A stretch of 64,000 nucleotides of DNA from Euclidia mi. Taxonomy: Eukaryota > Arthropoda > Insecta > Lepidoptera > Erebidae. The stretch is from the NCBI GenBank assembly GCA_944739405.2, contig OX123190.2, positions 19,070,807 through 19,134,806 on the forward strand, given 5' to 3'. The notes below the pieces were generated by a model. That model did no database searches. It was not told the origin of the DNA and worked only from the letters and a program-made list of their open reading frames with translations. The translations under genes and the position numbers were made by a program. Positions 20,883 to 32,509 of this stretch are shown piece by piece. The number at the start of each line of letters is the position of its first letter. The stretch's first letter is position 1.

Positions 20883-21090
20883 CTAGAGGACGCCAGCAGC
20901 TACGCCTGCATTTTTTTTTAATTTACCCGTTTTGGCCGATCCCGTGGGAGTTTCGGAAAAGCCCTTCTTAGTGCACCCCTTCGGTCCTCAAGGAACATAC
21001 ATGCCAAATTTTAGGTTGCTGCGCCCAATAGTTTCGGCCGTAGCGTGTCTGTCAGTCAGTCAGTAACGCAAGGATTTTATATATTAAGAT
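20883..21090 (+). repeat. Dispersed repeat (CTAGAGGACGCC...TATATTAAGAT), copy 1
   Basis: It starts CTAGAGGACGCCAGCAGCTA, carries TTTTGGCCGATCCCGTGGGA and CAAGGAACATA, and ends GTCAGTCAGTAACGCAAGG-ATTTTATATATTAAGAT. Other copies lie at 30316, 32510 (minus) and 60074, with diverged ones at 32222, 39398 and 44727. Constant ends show it is a transposed unit of about 210 bp. Confidence 0.8.
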
Positions 21091-21127
21091 AAGATATAGG
21101 TGGGAAAATTGTATAAATCATCATGTG

Positions 21128-21379
21128 CAGTGGCGTAGGAAAGTGAGGGGGGCGCGGGGGCGGTCCGCCCCGGGTGCCACCCTTTTTGGGGTGCCACCCA
21201 TCCAAAAAAGGGATGACACCCAAAACTCAACTTTGAGAACAATGTACAAGAATATAAAACAACATAGGCACTAGCTCAGCATTACGAGAAGTAGGCCGGA
21301 ATTGTAAGGTTTTGACTTAAAAAAAAAGGTCAACCGCCAACTTCCGCCCTGGATACCACCCAAGCTAGCTACGACACTG
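21128..21379. mobile_element. hAT-like MITE with 8-bp target duplication
   Basis: Ends CAGTGGCGTAG and the complementary CTACGACACTG enclose 252 bp, and ATCATGTG is duplicated at 21120-21127 and 21380-21387. The interior is GC-rich near the left end (GGTCCGCCCCGGGTGCCACC). No transposase. Confidence 0.8.
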
Positions 21380-21387
21380 ATCATGTG

Positions 21388-21640
21388 CAGCGATATCCTA
21401 TAGGAGTTATACCTTCCTATCTACCAACAGACTGTCATGCAGAGGGTATCGGGTTCGAACAAAGGCGTACACCACTGACTTTTAGGAGTTACGTGCATAT
21501 TGAATTGTCAATTTTCAGTTGCCCCGTGCCGAAGTGCGAAGAGCATGAAGACCTTTAATAGTAGTTATAGGGAGTCATTACCTCTGAATATACCTACACT
21601 GACAGTAGTAATCTTAACCATGGAATATATAATAATAATA
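21388..21640 (+). mobile_element. tRNA-derived SINE
   Basis: A B box (GGGTTCGAAC) follows ACCAACAGACTGTCATGCAG. The body GTTGCCCCGTGCCGAAG...CCATGGAATAT matches the copy at 38938-39200. It ends in (ATA)n at 21630-21652. Confidence 0.65.
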
Positions 21641-21764
21641 ATAATAATAATATTCTACCACATACACACATCACCATCTAGTCCCAAACTAAGCAGAGCT
21701 TGTACTATGGGTACTAGATAATGGATTAACATACTTATATACTTTTTTTTGTAAATACATACAT

Positions 21765-21905
21765 ATTATACATAGAAACACCAGACCAAGACAAACATCC
21801 ATGTTCATGCACACAAATGTTTGACTTGAGCGGGAATCGAACCCGCGACCTTCGGCGTAGCAGTCGTTTACAGTGACACTCCCGCTGCGCTAACCGGTCG
21901 TCTGT
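21765..21905 (-). mobile_element. tRNA-derived SINE with A and B boxes
   Basis: The minus strand has an A box (TTAGCGCAGCGGG) and a B box (GGTTCGATTCC) at tRNA-like spacing, then GCTCAAGTCAAACATTTGTG...GGATGTTTGTCTTGG. It is not a tRNA gene, because the acceptor stem is not closed and a SINE body follows. Confidence 0.75.
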
Positions 21906-22009
21906 TATATATATGTAGTTATTCCCTTTAGGCATAGTAAAAACAGAATAGTAAGCTAGCTAAGGCCGCTCGGCGAGTTAATTGCCTACTCTTGCGATGA
22001 CGCACGGGT

Positions 22010-22460
22010 TGTCACGTGTTTACACCGCGGCGCCGCCGGCTTTGTCGGCGCGCGCTATTTCGCCGTTTTTTTAAGTGATTGCGCTGAATACTACAGAATT
22101 TAAGCTTGCATATATTTTTTTCAAATACCTGCTGACTAGCTAAGCGTTATATAACTATCTAAATGCCCTTTATAGCGAGAAAAATGTAACAAGTTTAATT
22201 TACTGTCGTTTAACACATTGTATAATATTAATAACGTTTATTACAAAACTGAATGTACATAAACAATGGTCGCGGGCGAGCAGTGTAGTACCTACATGCA
22301 TGCGCGCGATCAAACGCGCCGCGCATCCCGTTCTGAATCCGCGCCGAGCGTTCCGCGCTCGTGAGATTGTGTGCGTGAAAAGTGCGTGCGTACACGCCGC
22401 CCCGGCGACTCACGCATACATTCACACCAGCGCGCCGGCGGCGGCGGCGGCCGATTTGTA
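22010..22460. promoter_or_regulatory. CpG-rich island, possible promoter
   Basis: Two CpG-dense blocks (about 22020-22065 and 22290-22450) stand out in AT-rich DNA and include a (GGC)n run near 22436. Short open frames here lack recognisable domains. It could be an unmethylated promoter or first exon, or a GC-rich repeat. Confidence 0.3.
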
Positions 22461-22544
22461 TGAAGCTATCCTACTATTCTGTTTGTACTATGCTTTAGGT
22501 TTCGGAGGTCAGACCGCTTCGCAGAAAATAAGCTAATACTAGTA

Positions 22545-23810
22545 GTATAGTATTCAGTCTAGAAACGCTAATGCCGCTACCACGCTGACAACTTCGCCGT
22601 ATAGGTGCGACCACATCTGTGGGTGCGACGATAATACAAAATATTTTTTAAATTACATGGAACCGACATGAAGCGATGCAAAAGCAAAACACAGTCATCC
22701 TCCACCGAGCGTTATCCCAGATGCAATTCGCTTACTAGTCTAACCGGATTATTTGCCAGGGAGGGCCTGGGCACGGTAATAATATCTAACAGTATTGTAA
22801 CTCCATACAAACGCACGAAACTCGAGTTATACCTACGCGCCTCGAGCAGAGTACCCGTTAGACTGTGCGGACTGTGCCAAGAGTACCCTCAGCCGCGATC
22901 GTGCTATCGTGCCGCAGCTCGCATGCGGCGCGTCTGGTAGGTATATAACTCACGAAGGCGGCCGAGTTACAATACTGTTAGATTATATTACCGTGGCCTG
23001 GGTCTTCATACAACAATGGTGTGCAGTTGATTAGGTGTCTACTTCTCTAGTTTAGAATTGGTAACCAAAAGTCTGGGATGAACATTAGACCATACTGGGA
23101 CACGGCCTGCTCCTACATATATAGGTACGCGGTCTCTTAAACCACTAAGCTGTCTGTGCAGTCAAAACATCTTAAATCATGAGTAATATGTAATTATAAA
23201 AAAACATGAATTATACCTGCCTGCTTAATATGCCTAATAAATATAAATAAAAATATAAAACCACAGATTTAACAAACAAGAACCAGATGTAGCGTATTCG
23301 TCCAACTAAGTGAGGCACGTTGACAGCTATGTGTGCGTGACATTTGGCGACTGGCACTGTACGGACACGCGCGTCTATGTGTGTGTAAAGTTGCCAGATT
23401 ATGAATAATCTCCCACTATTTTGCATATAGTTTTTGCAAACGAATATAAAAATATTACATAGGTAATATTTTATAATCGTTTGTGGTTTTAAAGAATTTA
23501 CCATAGATTTAATTAATGCTTTTAATATGTAATGCTGTTGTGAAAATTATTCAAATAAAGAATACCATTAAAGTATGCTTTTATAAATACATTTCTTAAA
23601 AAATGTAGGCTCCGAGTTAAGTTTTAACTAATTTTATTCGTAAATTGAGAAATAAATAGATAGGCTTGCGTCATAAATAATAATTAGCTAAAAACATTTT
23701 GTCATGCATACAATAAATTATGAAAATCATAATCATAAATCGTAACCAAAAAAAATTGCAATTAAAAATAAATAATAGCTACAATCAATAATTTCTGTTT
23801 CTGTACTTAA
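22545..23810. other. Intergenic stretch, no gene seen
   Basis: Moderately GC-rich to about 22950, then AT-rich. No convincing exon or repeat was recognised. Confidence 0.45.
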
Positions 23811-23929
23811 TGTACACACGGCGCCAAGTCAAGCTAAATAGTCGAAGTACGATTTTGATACTTATTCCCTACGCCATAAGAACGGTACAAAGGTCAAAGT
23901 GTATAGCTTGACAAGTAGCCGCGTGTACA
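23811..23929. mobile_element. Small MITE, copy 2
   Basis: Inverted ends TGTACACACGGC / GCCGCGTGTACA with AAGTCAAGCTA / TAGCTTGAC next to them. The interior matches the element at 12063-12190 in reverse. Confidence 0.65.
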
Positions 23930-24948
23930 CGAATATTTGGATCGTTTGGGGATCGAACTCAAAACAATGTATATACTAATGGAAATCCTATTAGTATATT
24001 TATAAGAAAAAATATAATCTACAATATACTTTTACAATACGTTAATGTTATTTTCATTAACATGACAATCATTATTACCTACATAATCAATTGTGCATTT
24101 TCTTTAACAAGTGCATTTTCCCTAATTCAGGGAAAACGGTGTCAACGTAAACTAGCAACACTTACATATTTTCTGCAGAAATACGAATTTTATCGAAATA
24201 ATATTATAAAACGGTCAAATAATCCATAGTTATCTGTAAGAATATATTCCATCTTCCCGTATTTGCTTTTAGAAACAACTTTTACAATGTTTAAAAACGC
24301 AAGACGGCATTTTATGAATTTAAAAGCTGGATCGATCGTGGCGTGTGAACTGTGCGATGCTTCGCAGCGCACTGAGTCGAGTTTGTATTCGCTTTTCAAT
24401 TTTGTATTTGCTTTAGTGGCCTCACGCAAGTGTTCCGCGCGCTCTGTCTGCCTTTTATTCTATAGTCTTAGTATAAAACCATCAAATAAAAAATATTGTC
24501 ATCGCCCTGTAACTTTCATTGTCCAACAAGTTGGAGTACATGCTTACATTTGAAGGCTGGTTTAATTGGCATGAAGTACATATTCCGTCATTTATTATTA
24601 ACTTTAAACGGTTTGATTCTATATATTGTAATGTCCGAATGAGTCTTTGACCTCGGGGCTTCTTTAGTATACCTAACTGCAAGTTTTGTATAGGTAGGTA
24701 CCTACATTTGTCCAGTTTCAACTCAAGGAAAACTTTTTCTGTTTACGAAAGCTATCTGCAGCGGTATTTCAGGGGAGCCCACGATGCTACATTGGGATTT
24801 ACTCGAGTGTCATTGAGACCTATTGGGTTGCAAAGCTAAGAAGATAAAATGATAAAAATGTAAAATTTATAGCAGCGGCTATTGATTTTCAAAACTTAAA
24901 TAATAATAATTTTATACTGATCCCTCCAGATAATCGTCAGATTATGAG
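23930..24948. other. AT-rich intergenic stretch, no gene seen
   Basis: No recognisable gene. Open frames of 79-96 codons here show no domain and lie on overlapping strands. Confidence 0.45.
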
Positions 24949-24949
24949 G

Positions 24950-25014
24950 TGTATAATGCTTCATCCTAACGTCCTAGACGTGCTGTCTAGGACGTTAGGA
25001 TGAAGCATTATACA
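24950..25014. repeat. Perfect 30-bp hairpin
   Basis: Arms at 24950-24979 and 24985-25014 are exact reverse complements with a 5-base loop (GTGCT). Weaker complementarity extends outward (TCAGATT...). Confidence 0.9.
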
Positions 25015-25199
25015 ACTCAATCTGAGGCGCTTGAGTATCTGAAAGGGATATTTTTAACAGTGCATCAAAAATCTTAAGTAACACACACTGAAGTGCGTTA
25101 AACTAAAATACTATTCTTTCACTAAAATACTAATTGCACACCAAATATGCCGATCGTTCTAAAAATATCATTTAATATGAAAAGTCTTGTCCGCTTAGG

Positions 25200-25300
25200 A
25201 AACTTATCCACTCAGAAAACTTAATAGGTTATGTTAGGTTCTCTTGTGACCCTGCACCCAAAATAGGAGCCCTGCGAAGCAGGGCGCCGTCAACTCAGAT
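25200..25300 (+). repeat. Dispersed AGGTTATGTTAGGTTCTC repeat
   Basis: Shares GTTATGTTAGGTTCTC, GTGACCCTGCACCC and AGGAGCCCTGCGAAGCAGGG with the palindrome at 38233-38489 and the centre of the MITE at 12251-12550. Confidence 0.65.
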
Positions 25301-25626
25301 TATTGTGTATTATGTATTTGGTTGTTGAGTAATACTAAAATATGAATTGCTTCTTATTCATTGAAAGGATTACTTTTATAATTAGAGATTTGCAACGGTC
25401 AATAAACAGGTGTTCTTTATGAAATATTTTAGTGAGTATATTTTAGTGTGCAATTAGTATTTTTGGTGAAATAAAGGAATATTGTTTGGCAGACATCAGA
25501 GATATATTGAGGAAGAGTTAAATACTACCCTATCTGAAATGGTGAATTCATTTTGCACGTTCTTATGGTGACCACGCGTTTGCGTCACACCCAAATCGTT
25601 AGATTAATATTCAATGAGTCTTTTTA

Positions 25627-26470
25627 GGGTTCCGTAGTCCACAAGGAACCCTTATAGTTTCGTCATGTCCGTCCGTCTGTCCGCCCGCAGCCTAGCTCAA
25701 AGACGCCTGGTGCTAGAAAGCTGATATTTGACATGAATATAGACATAAGATATTGCAATAAAACTGTAGAATAAAATTTAGGAAAATATTTCTTTTAAGG
25801 GTATCACCCCTACATATATTATAGTGGGGTTGAATTTTTTTTTGGTTGAGTACCCCATCATGTGGGGTATCATTGGATAGGTTTTAAAAAAATATTATTA
25901 GTTTGCTCAAATAATTTCTCGATCAAGTGATTGGTTTGTCAAATATCAAGCTTTGAAGTGAAAAAAATTGTTAGACTCAAGTGCCCCCCCCCCCCCCCCT
26001 CTGCCAGCTAAACTATTAATTTGGAAGAGGTGAAAAAAATCACAAATGTAGTACATATCACGAATTTAAAAGGAAAACTATCACGGCTAAGTAGATATCA
26101 CTAGTTTACGAGTAATCGTCGGTTAACTTATAAATACCTATTTCTGTGAGTTTACATTGGGCGCGCTGGCTTAATCTTAAAGATATACGTACTTTATATG
26201 TAATGTACTACGGTACTATGTATGTATAGCAGTAGTATGTCTTGGAAACTACATTTTATGTTTACAATACATAACTGGATACATAACTAGTATTTTTCTA
26301 AACAAAACTTAGGTTCTTATAATAGTGTTATTAAAATTATTTTTTTCAGCAAAATAAACAGTCGGATTTGTTGTACATTAATACCCTTTGCAGCAAGTCA
26401 TTATGGGCAACTACGGAACCCTACAATGCGCGTGGCCCGACACGCACTTGGCCGGTTTTTTTTTAGATTC
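25627..26470 (+). repeat. Dispersed repeat (AGGGTTCCGTA...ACTTGGCCGGTTTTTT), copy 1
   Basis: It starts AGGGTTCCGTAGTCC with an inverted copy (AAGGAACCCTTATAG) and ends ACGGAACCCTA...GACACGCACTTGGCCGGTTTTTT. A second copy is at 57451-58240. A run of 16 C lies at 25984-25999. No coding potential; non-autonomous by appearance. Confidence 0.65.
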
Positions 26471-26694
26471 AATTAACATCCCCTTAGAAAATCTAACACG
26501 CCCGATTAATTTTCTTTTTTTGCATTTTGAAATCTTTCGTACGACCACCAACGATCAGATTAACATTGTTACTTTATTAAAAATACGTAGCAGATGGATG
26601 CTATCAATATCTGATGCGCTCGAGTAAATCCCGAAATCCCTTCATGGGCTCCCATACTACGAACCGATTCGACATAAAATGCATATTGTTTTAA

Positions 26695-26815
26695 AAGGTC
26701 GGCAACGTACTGGTGATCCTTCGGGCATTGCAGGTGTCTATAGGCCGCGGTGAACACTTACCATCCTGGTGTCCCGCTTGCTTGTTTGTCTTCGTAGGCG
26801 AAAAAAATAAATATC
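26695..26815 (+). repeat. LINE 3'-end-like fragment
   Basis: CTATAGGCCGCGGTGAACACTTACCATC followed by GGTGTCCCGCTTGCTTGTTTGTC and an A-rich end resembles a common lepidopteran LINE tail. Similar fragments lie near 45660 and 59680. Confidence 0.5.
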
Positions 26816-27089
26816 CAAATTTGAATTAGTAGGTGCATATAATCTTTTATGTTTAGTTCTGTCAATAATACTATGGTATAAAGGATGCACCCTTTAAGGC
26901 AGAACTTTTTGTGTCATTAAGGACCTACCTACCTTGACATATTGTTTTACAGATTAATCGATTGGCATACACTCATTTATCATACATTCAAAACTTATAA
27001 TTTTGTAAGTCAGCACCATCTATAAGCATGGAGGAAAATGTGTAATTTTGGGCTACACAAAAGTAATGAAACCTATCCTGTATTATTGC

Positions 27090-28735
27090 TTTTTGAATAT
27101 TATGATCACCACGGCCAAGGACGTGTTAGCAGCAGTTTGCTCCTTCCGAAGTGGCTCGGCAGGCGGCCTTGATGCCTTGACACCACAACATCTAAAAGAT
27201 CTTGTGTGTGCAAGTGCTGGGGTGGCTGGCGATACACTTCTGAAGGAGTTGACTGCGCTAGTAAATATGATGCTCTCCGGTAATGTAGACGGTGCTATCA
27301 TTGATATCTTGTATGGGGCGAACCTGTGCGCCCTTAACAAGAGAGATGGTGGCATTCGTCCCATTGCCGTGGGTTGCACATATCGGCGTATAGCAGCTAA
27401 GATATGCTGTAAATTTTACAGCAGGGAGCTATCTGATAAATTCCAACCTCTCCAACTGGGTTTTGGTTCCAAGGCAGGTTGTGAGGCTGCTATGCATGCT
27501 CTTTCGACGTATCTTGGAAGTGGTGATGGCGAGGTCATTCTGAAGGTTGACTTGAAGAACGCCTTCAATTCAGTGAATAGGGACACTTTGTTGGCACAGG
27601 CAAAATTAGAAACCCCTAAAATTTTCAAATTTCTTTGGCAATGTTACAGGTATCCTACAAAATTACTATATCTCGACAACCTTTTGGAATCTGCAGTTGG
27701 ATGCCAACAAGGTGACCCTCTTGGACCAGTCATTTTAGCTTAGCTATACAACCCATTATTCGGCAAATAAATTCTAAATTTAATGTATGGTTCTTAGACG
27801 ACGGGACCCTGGGAGGAGAAACAGATATGGTATTGTAAGATTTGACCTTTCTTAAAAATAAATTCGCATCTATTGGTTTGGAACTAAATTATAGTAAATG
27901 TGAGCTGTTTATAAATACAACTGACTCTTCAAAAAAACATTCGATAGTATCTAAATTTAATCATTTGGCTTCAGTCAGACCTCAAAATTGTTGATAAGAG
28001 TTCTATTCGCCTCCTAGGTTCTCCAGTATTTGAAGAATATTTCGATTCTTTCATAGAGGAAAAAATTCAAAATTTTTGTGATATTTCAGATCGCCTATTC
28101 AAAATTAATGTACATTCGGCCCAAAATTTACTCATGCCTTAAGATCATCGCAGCTGTGGAAAAAAATAACACTATTGGAAAAAATTGATCAAATTATACA
28201 AATAACTTTAAAAAAGAAATTAAATGTGGACTTGGACGACCGAGCCTGGCTACAAGCATCTTTACCCATACGTCTGGGTGGGCTCGGCGTTCGCAAAATT
28301 TCCAGTGTCAGTTTACCGGCGTTCCTATCTTCGGTTCACAGCACGGAAGAGTTAACTAGGAAAATATTATTACCTACACTAGTTAACTCAGAAGTGCTGT
28401 GCAAAACCGAAGCTATAAACGCCTGGAAAATGGCTTGTCCAAACACTGATTTGCCCACCAACCTATTCTCCCAAAGACAGTGGGACGCGCCGCTTTGTAA
28501 CATTGTGAGAAAAAATGGATACATCTTTTAATGTTGCAGAGCGAGCTCGCTTGCTGGATGTGGGGGAATGGGAATCCGGTCTATGGCTTCAGGTACTACC
28601 ATCGTCCAACACAGGAACCATGTTGGACGATGAGACGTTCCGCATCGCCACTTATCTTCGTTTAGGTGTTCCGTGTGTCTCTCCGCATCGATGTCATTGT
28701 GGAGAAGACGTCGATAGCCTCGGACACCATGGCAG
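27090..28735 (+). pseudogene. Reverse transcriptase gene, decayed non-LTR-like element
   Basis: The first part (27120-27733) reads SFRSGSAGGLDALTPQHLKD, LYGANLCALNKRDGGIRPIA, QLGFGSKAGCEAAMHALSTY, LKVDLKNAFNSVNRDTLL and VGCQQGDPLGP. One lost T near 27733 shifts the frame, after which SLAIQPI and the active site FLDDG follow. Several stops lie at 27836-28140. The C-terminal part resumes at 28175 (LEKIDQIIQITLKKKLNVDL, WLQASLPIRLGGLGV) and ends with a Cys/His cluster CHCGEDVDSLGHHG near 28700. No endonuclease domain is seen. The clade is uncertain; the GCEAAMHA motif marks an insect-wide family of such enzymes. Confidence 0.8.
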
Positions 28736-28872
28736 GCCTCCGTCACTGGCTCAAATTCGCACGATAAATACCTACCATTTCGTGTATCCATATGGATACA
28801 AACGACAGAGGGCCGCCGCACGCCCGGCAGCGTGTAGGTACGCATGGCAAGTTTCACGCGCTTTCTTATAGA

Positions 28873-29060
28873 AGAAATACCGAAACCACGAAGTTATTGT
28901 GCAGTGGCTGGCCCGATGGGTGTTAAACGCACAAAACAAATGCAAAACTTGTTGTTGGAACGAAGTTCTTTATCGCGCGTTGCGAAAGGGGGCTAGACGG
29001 AAAAAATTAAGATGAAAAGTTGAAACGACACTTTTTGCTATAGTAAGCTATTGTAAGCCG
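28873..29060 (+). repeat. Dispersed repeat fragment
   Basis: GGAACGAAGTTCTTTATCGC, GGGGGCTAGACGGAAAAAAT and GACACTTTTTGCTATAGTAA look like a common lepidopteran repeat end. No coding. Confidence 0.4.
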
Positions 29061-29089
29061 AGCGGCGTGCGCATGTATCTCTTTCTGAT

Positions 29090-29760
29090 CACGAAAATGA
29101 CATCTATTTGGGAATCCAAGATGGCGGACGGGACAGTTTAAATAAAATTAATATGTGTATCATTTTCGGGGTTTTAATATATTCTGGTCACAAAAATGAT
29201 ATCTATTTGGGAAGCCAAGATGGCGGACGGGACATTTTTAATAAAATTAATATGGGTATCATTTTCGGGGTTTTTATGGATTCTGGTCACGAACATGACA
29301 TCTATTTGGGAATTCAAGATGGCGGACGGGATATTTTTAATAAAATTAATATGGGTATCATTTTCGGGGTTTTTATAGATTCTGGTCACGAAAATGACAT
29401 CTATTTGGGAATCCAAGATGGCGAACGGGACATTATTGATAAAATTAATATGGGTATAATTTTCGGGGTTTTTCTGGATTCTGGTCACGAAAATGTCATC
29501 TATTTGGGAATCCAAGATGGCGAACGGGACATAATTGATAAAATTAATATGGGTATAATTTTCGAGGTTTTTCTGGATTCTGGTCACGAAAATGACATCT
29601 ATTTGGGAATCCAAGATGGCGGACGGGACATTTTTAATAAAATTAATATGGGTATCATTTTTGGAGTTTTCATGCTTTTTGATCACGAAAATAACATCTA
29701 TTTGGGAATCCAAGATGGTGGACTGGACATTTTTAATAAAATAATATGGTTATAATTTAC
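29090..29760. repeat. Tandem array, seven units of exactly 99 bp
   Basis: AAGATGG recurs at 29118, 29217, 29316, 29415, 29514, 29613 and 29712, always 99 bases apart. Because 99 is a multiple of three, both strands stay open (215 codons plus, 179 codons minus). The plus frame repeats a 33-residue unit DIYLGIQDGGRDIFNKINMG... . Unit differences change amino acids as often as not, which suggests no protein selection. Related to the arrays at 17985 and 46960 through CAAGATGGCGGACGGGA. Confidence 0.9.
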
Positions 29761-30315
29761 TGGGCTATCATGCATTCTGATAACGTATTTACTCACCGTA
29801 GGTACAGTAAATTTGGCAAAAATAACGATGCAAATTAATTACCTATCTAAAGCTTTGGTTCCGTAGCATTAAGTCGTAGAGCCAAAAATAACAAACTCAC
29901 AGACTAAAATTCAAGACAATTTGCAAACAATTTATATTTTAAAGTTATAGGTATTTGAAGAATGTCTTTAATTTGTCTACAAATAAGACCTAGTCCTCCA
30001 ACACGCGATTCCATTGCCTCCGAGTTTATTATCAAGTCCAATTTTCACTCCTTACAATGATACTGAAAACTGGGTTTGAAAACCTGCAGCACAATAATTG
30101 GAGATATAAAAATCAATTGAACAAAACAATGAATTATTGAAAAAAAGCGACTTTCCTATACAGTTCTTCATCCAGGTAATGAAATGACCAAAATACGGCA
30201 GTAACAAAGATACAATTTTGGTATTTTTGGCTTTACAAAAAGAGTTTCAGTAGGTACCTACCAACGCAAATTAAAAAGAAATTAAAATGGCTACGACTAG
30301 CGAATTATACAAATA

Positions 30316-30526
30316 CTAGAGGACGCCAGCAGCTACGCCTGCATTTTTTTTAATTTACCTGTTTTGGCCGATCCCATGGGAATTTCGGGAAATCCCTTCT
30401 TAGTGCACCCCAACGGTCTCCAAGGAACACACATGCCAAATTTCAGCTTCCTGCGCCCAATACCTAGTTTCGACTGTAGCGTGTCTGTCAGTCAGTCAGT
30501 AACGCAAGGATTTTATATATTAAGAT
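30316..30526 (+). repeat. Dispersed repeat (CTAGAGGACGCC family), copy 2
   Basis: Near full-length copy of the 20883 repeat, ending TATATATTAAGAT. Confidence 0.8.
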
Positions 30527-30566
30527 TACGAAAATTTGCAACTAAAATTCTTTAACAAATTCTTAT

Positions 30567-30603
30567 GGCAAAATATTAGTGGTACAGCCACTAATATTTT
30601 GCC
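30567..30603. repeat. Perfect 16-bp hairpin
   Basis: GGCAAAATATTAGTGG (30567-30582) pairs with 30588-30603 across a 5-base loop. Confidence 0.9.
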
Positions 30604-30929
30604 GAAACAAAAAAACTATCTGCAGCTGCACCATTTCCAAGATGGCGGCCGCGGGACGAGAGTTAGGTGCATACAAAGAGCAAGTATAGGTATAGGTACT
30701 TGCTCCTTGGGTACCTACATACGTACGGCCCACAAATTTGGTCATCAACCTCTGTGACACGTACTTAGACAATTGACTAGGTATAAAATCCTCAAATTAC
30801 TCTTGTGAAATATGGCACCCGCATCCACCACAGTCAACCACAGTCATTCGCACAAATTAAGAGCAACTCGTGTATGTTTATTTTATAACCGCACATGCAA
30901 CCGTTTTAGAGATACACGATTCTGCAAAT

Positions 30930-31231
30930 CGTTACCCTAGCAGGAATTCCAATATCTCGAAAACCTGAAGCCGCACTAATTTTATTTTCGGCGCACATTG
31001 TCCCACTAATATAAGCTATCTGCCCATGTACAATGTTTCCCTCTCTCCGATAATTCGTTTAGAATCTTCCTACTGGAAGAACGTTACCCCACCAGGAATG
31101 ATTTTTTTAATTTTTTTCCAAAACTTTAACCCGCACAATTTTTTTATTTCGCGCACATCATCAGCAGATTGCACTCTAATTATACGTTCCACTCACGTAT
31201 CTCCAGGAGATACTTTCCTGCTAGGGTAACG
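30930..31231. mobile_element. MITE with 17-bp inverted ends
   Basis: CGTTACCCTAGCAGGAA at 30930-30946 is mirrored at 31215-31231. An internal variant (CGTTACCCCACCAGGAA) lies at about 31081. No clear target duplication. Confidence 0.7.
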
Positions 31232-31260
31232 TACACCACTCCTTGGCTTATAGAAGGAAT

Positions 31261-31378
31261 GGCGCATGTGTAAAGAGCAATAATTTTCTTTGATTTGTGG
31301 TTTACAATTATCTTGCTGTAACAGCGTTATCATATGACTCTCTAAACACTGGCTGTTACAAAATCTTTACATGTGCCG
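31261..31378. mobile_element. Possible small MITE
   Basis: GGCGCATGTGTAAAGA at the left and TCTTTACATGTGCC at the right form inverted ends about 118 bp apart. Confidence 0.45.
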
Positions 31379-32220
31379 ATTTGACTGTACCTACAGTTCA
31401 AACTGCAACGTTAAATCTATACGTGTGAATGAGAAAAACTGTACAGCTTTTACGTTTTCTCGTCTAATCGTGAAGTCGTGAACAAACCATTTTTGTTAGA
31501 AATGTTTAGCACCTAACATGAAAACATTGTGAAGGACGAGTTTTCTAGGGAAACACAAAGGTATTTGGAAGGAAATAGATTTTCGGGAATATATCGTGAG
31601 GAAATAAAATCTGAATAAAACGCATAATTATGTTATTATCCAAAATATGTATTCCAATGATACGCGCGTAGGTTCATTTCGGACGCGGCGCTCAGGAATG
31701 AATTACATAAACATCTGAAACAAATAAAATACAGAAATATAGATAATGAAGCATTAAAATATTTCTCAAATAAAATGATTAAAAAAGTAGATACCTAAGT
31801 AGGTACCTATCTACTTTGAAAATTAATGTAAATTGTAAAGTAAGATTTTGTTCTTTCAGAAGTTCAATAGGTACAACCCATTATTACTGGACAGTGGTGG
31901 AACCAGGATTATGTTTTTGCGGTATTGGCTATTTTGAAGGAAGTTTTGATTAAAAGAAAACACTGAAAATTGTCTATAGAATAATCAGATTGATTTAGGA
32001 GTGCTGCTTATTAGCCCCTAGTCCCTCCTGGATCCACCCTGTTACTGGGGGATTTAACATGGAAACCTAATAGGGCTGTTTCTTGCAAGAAAATCAATTA
32101 TACTCAACTGCCTAATAATGTTTATTTATAAATAGGTAGGTAGATGCGGACGTTTGATTGACCTTTGATTGAGAGATTACAGGTAACTATTAAAATAATT
32201 CACAATTATATTGATACCTA
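31379..32220. other. Intergenic stretch, no gene seen
   Basis: AT-rich; contains a short TAGATACCTAAGTAGGTACC palindromic simple repeat near 31790. Nothing else recognised. Confidence 0.45.
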
Positions 32221-32221
32221 T

Positions 32222-32398
32222 AGAGGATTCCCGCAGCTATCGATCCCGTAGGAATTTCGGGGAAATCCTCTCTTAGTGCACTACGATCTCCAAGGAACAT
32301 ATACATGTTATTTCAATTACCTATTCCTACGCCTAATTGCTTTTGGCTGTGCGTTATCTGTCAGTCAGTCATTAACGAATTAATCTTATATATAAAGA
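32222..32398 (+). repeat. Dispersed repeat (CTAGAGGACGCC family), diverged copy
   Basis: Keeps GAGGATTCCCGCAGCTA, TCTTAGTGCACTACGATCTC, CAAGGAACATA and CTGTCAGTCAGTCATTAACG, ending in TATATATAAAGAT. Confidence 0.65.
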
Positions 32399-32509
32399 TC
32401 TACAAAACAGTAACATTAGATACCTATTACAAAAAGATCTAAAGCATAATATGAATCATCACACTATTCATGGAAATCTTATCATCCTAAAGTACATAGG
32501 TCAGCTTTA

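Noticed and set aside
21765..21905. tRNA gene
   Set aside because: A and B boxes are present but the acceptor stem does not close and a SINE body follows; the same applies to 38747-38885, 58730-58988 and 60462-60718.
28785..28812. Palindrome GTATCCATATGGATAC
   Set aside because: Sixteen bases only, at the degraded end of the reverse transcriptase; could be chance.
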